NCBI GenBank assembly: GCA_964484125.1
Contig: CAZAEK010000047.1
Coordinates: 1 to 8,263, forward strand
Length of the DNA stretch: 8,263 nucleotides
Reading direction: 5' to 3'
From: DSSM01 sp964484125
Lineage (GTDB): Bacteria; Bacteroidota; Ignavibacteria; Tepidaquicellales; Tepidaquicellaceae
Part shown: one piece after another, positions 6,673-8,263 of the stretch
How the letters are laid out: each line of letters begins with the position of its first letter
Numbering within the stretch: position 1 is the first letter of the stretch
The notes under the pieces: generated by a model
What the model saw: the letters and a program-made list of their open reading frames with translations, nothing else
What the model was told of the DNA's origin: nothing
Databases searched by the model: none
Program-made: the position numbers and the translations under genes

Positions 6673-8263
6673 ATGAAGAAACTCGTTTCCGCTATGGCAA
6701 TCTTTGTAATAGGATTCATGATTTTCACTGGTCAAAAGACTATTGATAATCCTGTATGGAATACTCCTGTTACAACTGCCTGGGATGTTTCAATCCCGTA
6801 TTCTCCATATTTACCTCTTGACAGAAATATTTCTGTAAAGCAAGGTTTATATTATATGTATTCCCCTTCAGGCGTTTTTGCAGTTGCTCCAAGTTTCAGA
6901 CCATATCCAACAACAGCAACTCAATCTGAAATTCACGCTTATATTCACCCTATGTTACAGGGTACAATCATGGTTGGATGGAACTCATATGGCCCTTCCT
7001 TCTATGGAACAGGTTTCGGTTTAACAACCAATACCGGCGTTAACTGGACAGGCAATAATACACTACCCGGTCTTGCAACGAATAGTGGTGACCCCTCAGT
7101 AGCAGTTTATCCCGATGGCAAGATATTTATGAATGCAATCGGTTCTTCATATTCTCAACAGGTAATTACCTGGTCAACAAATAATGGTACTTCATGGTCA
7201 CCTTATGTAGTAGCAGGTCAGAATCAATCCGGTAGTACTGCAGATAAAAATCATCTTGGAATTGATGATAAAACAACCAGTCCATATTATGGCAATTTAT
7301 ACATAGGTTGGACAGATTTCAGTATGTCCGGCTATCCGGCAAAAATTACCCGCTCTTCAAACGGCGGTGTAAACTGGACTACACAAAAGGTTACAGCTCC
7401 TATTTCCGGGCACTTCTCTCAAGGAATTAACATTCATACAGGCCCTAATGGCGAAGTTTATTTTGTTTGCGCTACTAATATTTCAGGCTCTCCATATACT
7501 GAAGACTATATTGGTTTCGGAAAATCAACAAACGGTGGTGCTAACTGGACTGTAAATGAATCTGCAATTGATGTCAATGGTATCAGAGGTAATCTTAAAA
7601 CATCAGGTATCAGAGTAAACAGTTTCCCCTGGATGGCAGTTGATAAAACAGGTGGTACATATAATGGCAATATCTATGTAACATGGGCACAGAAAAATCT
7701 TGCTCCGGCAGGTTCTGATCCGGATATTTGTTTTGCAAAATCCACAAATGGTGGAACAAACTGGAGTACTCCTGTCAGAGTAAATAACGATCCTTTAAAC
7801 AACGGGAGAGATCAATGGTTCTCAAATATTTGTGTTGATGCTTATGGAGGAATTAATATTATATTTTATGATTCAAGAAATCCAACCACAAACGATTCAG
7901 CTGAAGTATATGTTGGACGTTCAATTGATGGCGGTGCAACATGGGAAAATATAAAAGTATCAGACCACAGATTCAGACCTGCTCCTATTTCAGGTTTAGC
8001 AGGTGGATATCAGGGCGATTATATCGGAATTGCAACCGGAAATAATAAAGTATGGCCATTCTGGGCAGACAATTATTCTGGTGTTTATCAAACATGGACG
8101 GCTCCAATTGACTTAGGTCCTTCAATTAATCACACACCGTTATCAAATACTGAGCAAACCTCAGGCACCCGTGCAATAAACTCAACAATTATCCCGGCAG
8201 GTTCGAGCATAGACCCGACAAAGACAAAATTATTCTATACAAAGACAACAAATTTCACAGACA
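6673..8263 (+). CDS. Exported Asp-box (BNR) beta-propeller protein, paralogue of the gene at 220 (partial, 3' end outside window)
   Basis: The frame is open from the ATG at 6673 to the window edge (530 codons plus one base). The N-terminus MKKLVSAMAIFVIGFMIFTG is a signal peptide and shares MKKL and the following GQK with the 978-residue protein. Six Asp-box motifs occur at residues 118-125, 168-175, 228-235, 285-292, 357-364 and 417-424. Over residues 409-530 it aligns without gaps to residues 420-541 of the first protein, with 95 of 122 identical by my hand count; similarity is weaker over the first 200 residues. The last visible part (INHTPLSNTEQTSGTR) opens the first Ig-like domain, so the missing part probably holds the remaining Ig-like domains and a type IX sorting tail. 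An in-frame ATG at 6628 would add 15 residues before the signal peptide; the paralogue's start and the promoter position argue for 6673. No Shine-Dalgarno sequence is seen. Function is unknown: a secreted or surface propeller, with no sialidase active site recognised. Confidence 0.9.
   Translation, partial: MKKLVSAMAIFVIGFMIFTGQKTIDNPVWNTPVTTAWDVSIPYSPYLPLDRNISVKQGLYYMYSPSGVFAVAPSFRPYPTTATQSEIHAYIHPMLQGTIMVGWNSYGPSFYGTGFGLTTNTGVNWTGNNTLPGLATNSGDPSVAVYPDGKIFMNAIGSSYSQQVITWSTNNGTSWSPYVVAGQNQSGSTADKNHLGIDDKTTSPYYGNLYIGWTDFSMSGYPAKITRSSNGGVNWTTQKVTAPISGHFSQGINIHTGPNGEVYFVCATNISGSPYTEDYIGFGKSTNGGANWTVNESAIDVNGIRGNLKTSGIRVNSFPWMAVDKTGGTYNGNIYVTWAQKNLAPAGSDPDICFAKSTNGGTNWSTPVRVNNDPLNNGRDQWFSNICVDAYGGINIIFYDSRNPTTNDSAEVYVGRSIDGGATWENIKVSDHRFRPAPISGLAGGYQGDYIGIATGNNKVWPFWADNYSGVYQTWTAPIDLGPSINHTPLSNTEQTSGTRAINSTIIPAGSSIDPTKTKLFYTKTTNFTD

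Overview
The window is AT-rich DNA that looks like a member of the Bacteroidota/Ignavibacteria side of the FCB group. The clearest marker is the C-terminal tail of the first large gene (NYPNPFNPTTKI, then a GxVxLKVYDMLGR block, ending KRMVLVK). This is a type IX secretion (Por) sorting domain of the style common in Ignavibacteria-like genomes. The lack of Shine-Dalgarno sequences before any start and the A-rich leaders agree with this. The exact lineage is inferred, not proven.

Layout: (1) Bases 1-68 are the last codons of a + strand gene with nearly the same C-terminal tail, followed by a strong intrinsic terminator. (2) 220-3156 (+) encodes a 978-residue exported protein: signal peptide, six Asp-box (BNR) repeats in a probable beta-propeller, two related Ig-like domains, another beta-rich domain and the type IX tail. 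It is followed by a second strong terminator. (3) 3223-6544 (-) is a compact three-gene operon, transcribed dus (tRNA-dihydrouridine synthase), nagZ (exported two-domain GH3 beta-N-acetylglucosaminidase), pdxH (pyridoxamine 5'-phosphate oxidase), with ATGA overlaps at both junctions. (4) 6673-8263 (+) is the start of a second Asp-box protein, clearly a paralogue of the 978-residue protein, cut by the window edge.

The window is therefore a housekeeping operon embedded, in opposite orientation, in a cluster of surface or secreted Asp-box proteins. At least two members are certain, and a third is likely from the tail at the left edge. The operon genes have ordinary assignable roles: tRNA modification, muropeptide or GlcNAc release outside the cytoplasm, and PLP supply. 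The function of the Asp-box proteins is not known; a type IX-exported adhesive or glycan-binding role is plausible, but no sialidase active site can be recognised.

No RNA genes, CRISPR arrays, insertion sequences or attachment sites were seen. No intergenic gap exceeds about 150 bases. I found no clearly new defence or mobile system here. The most notable points are the paralogue family and its conservation pattern, the motif departures in Dus, and the overlapping divergent promoters at 6610-6638.
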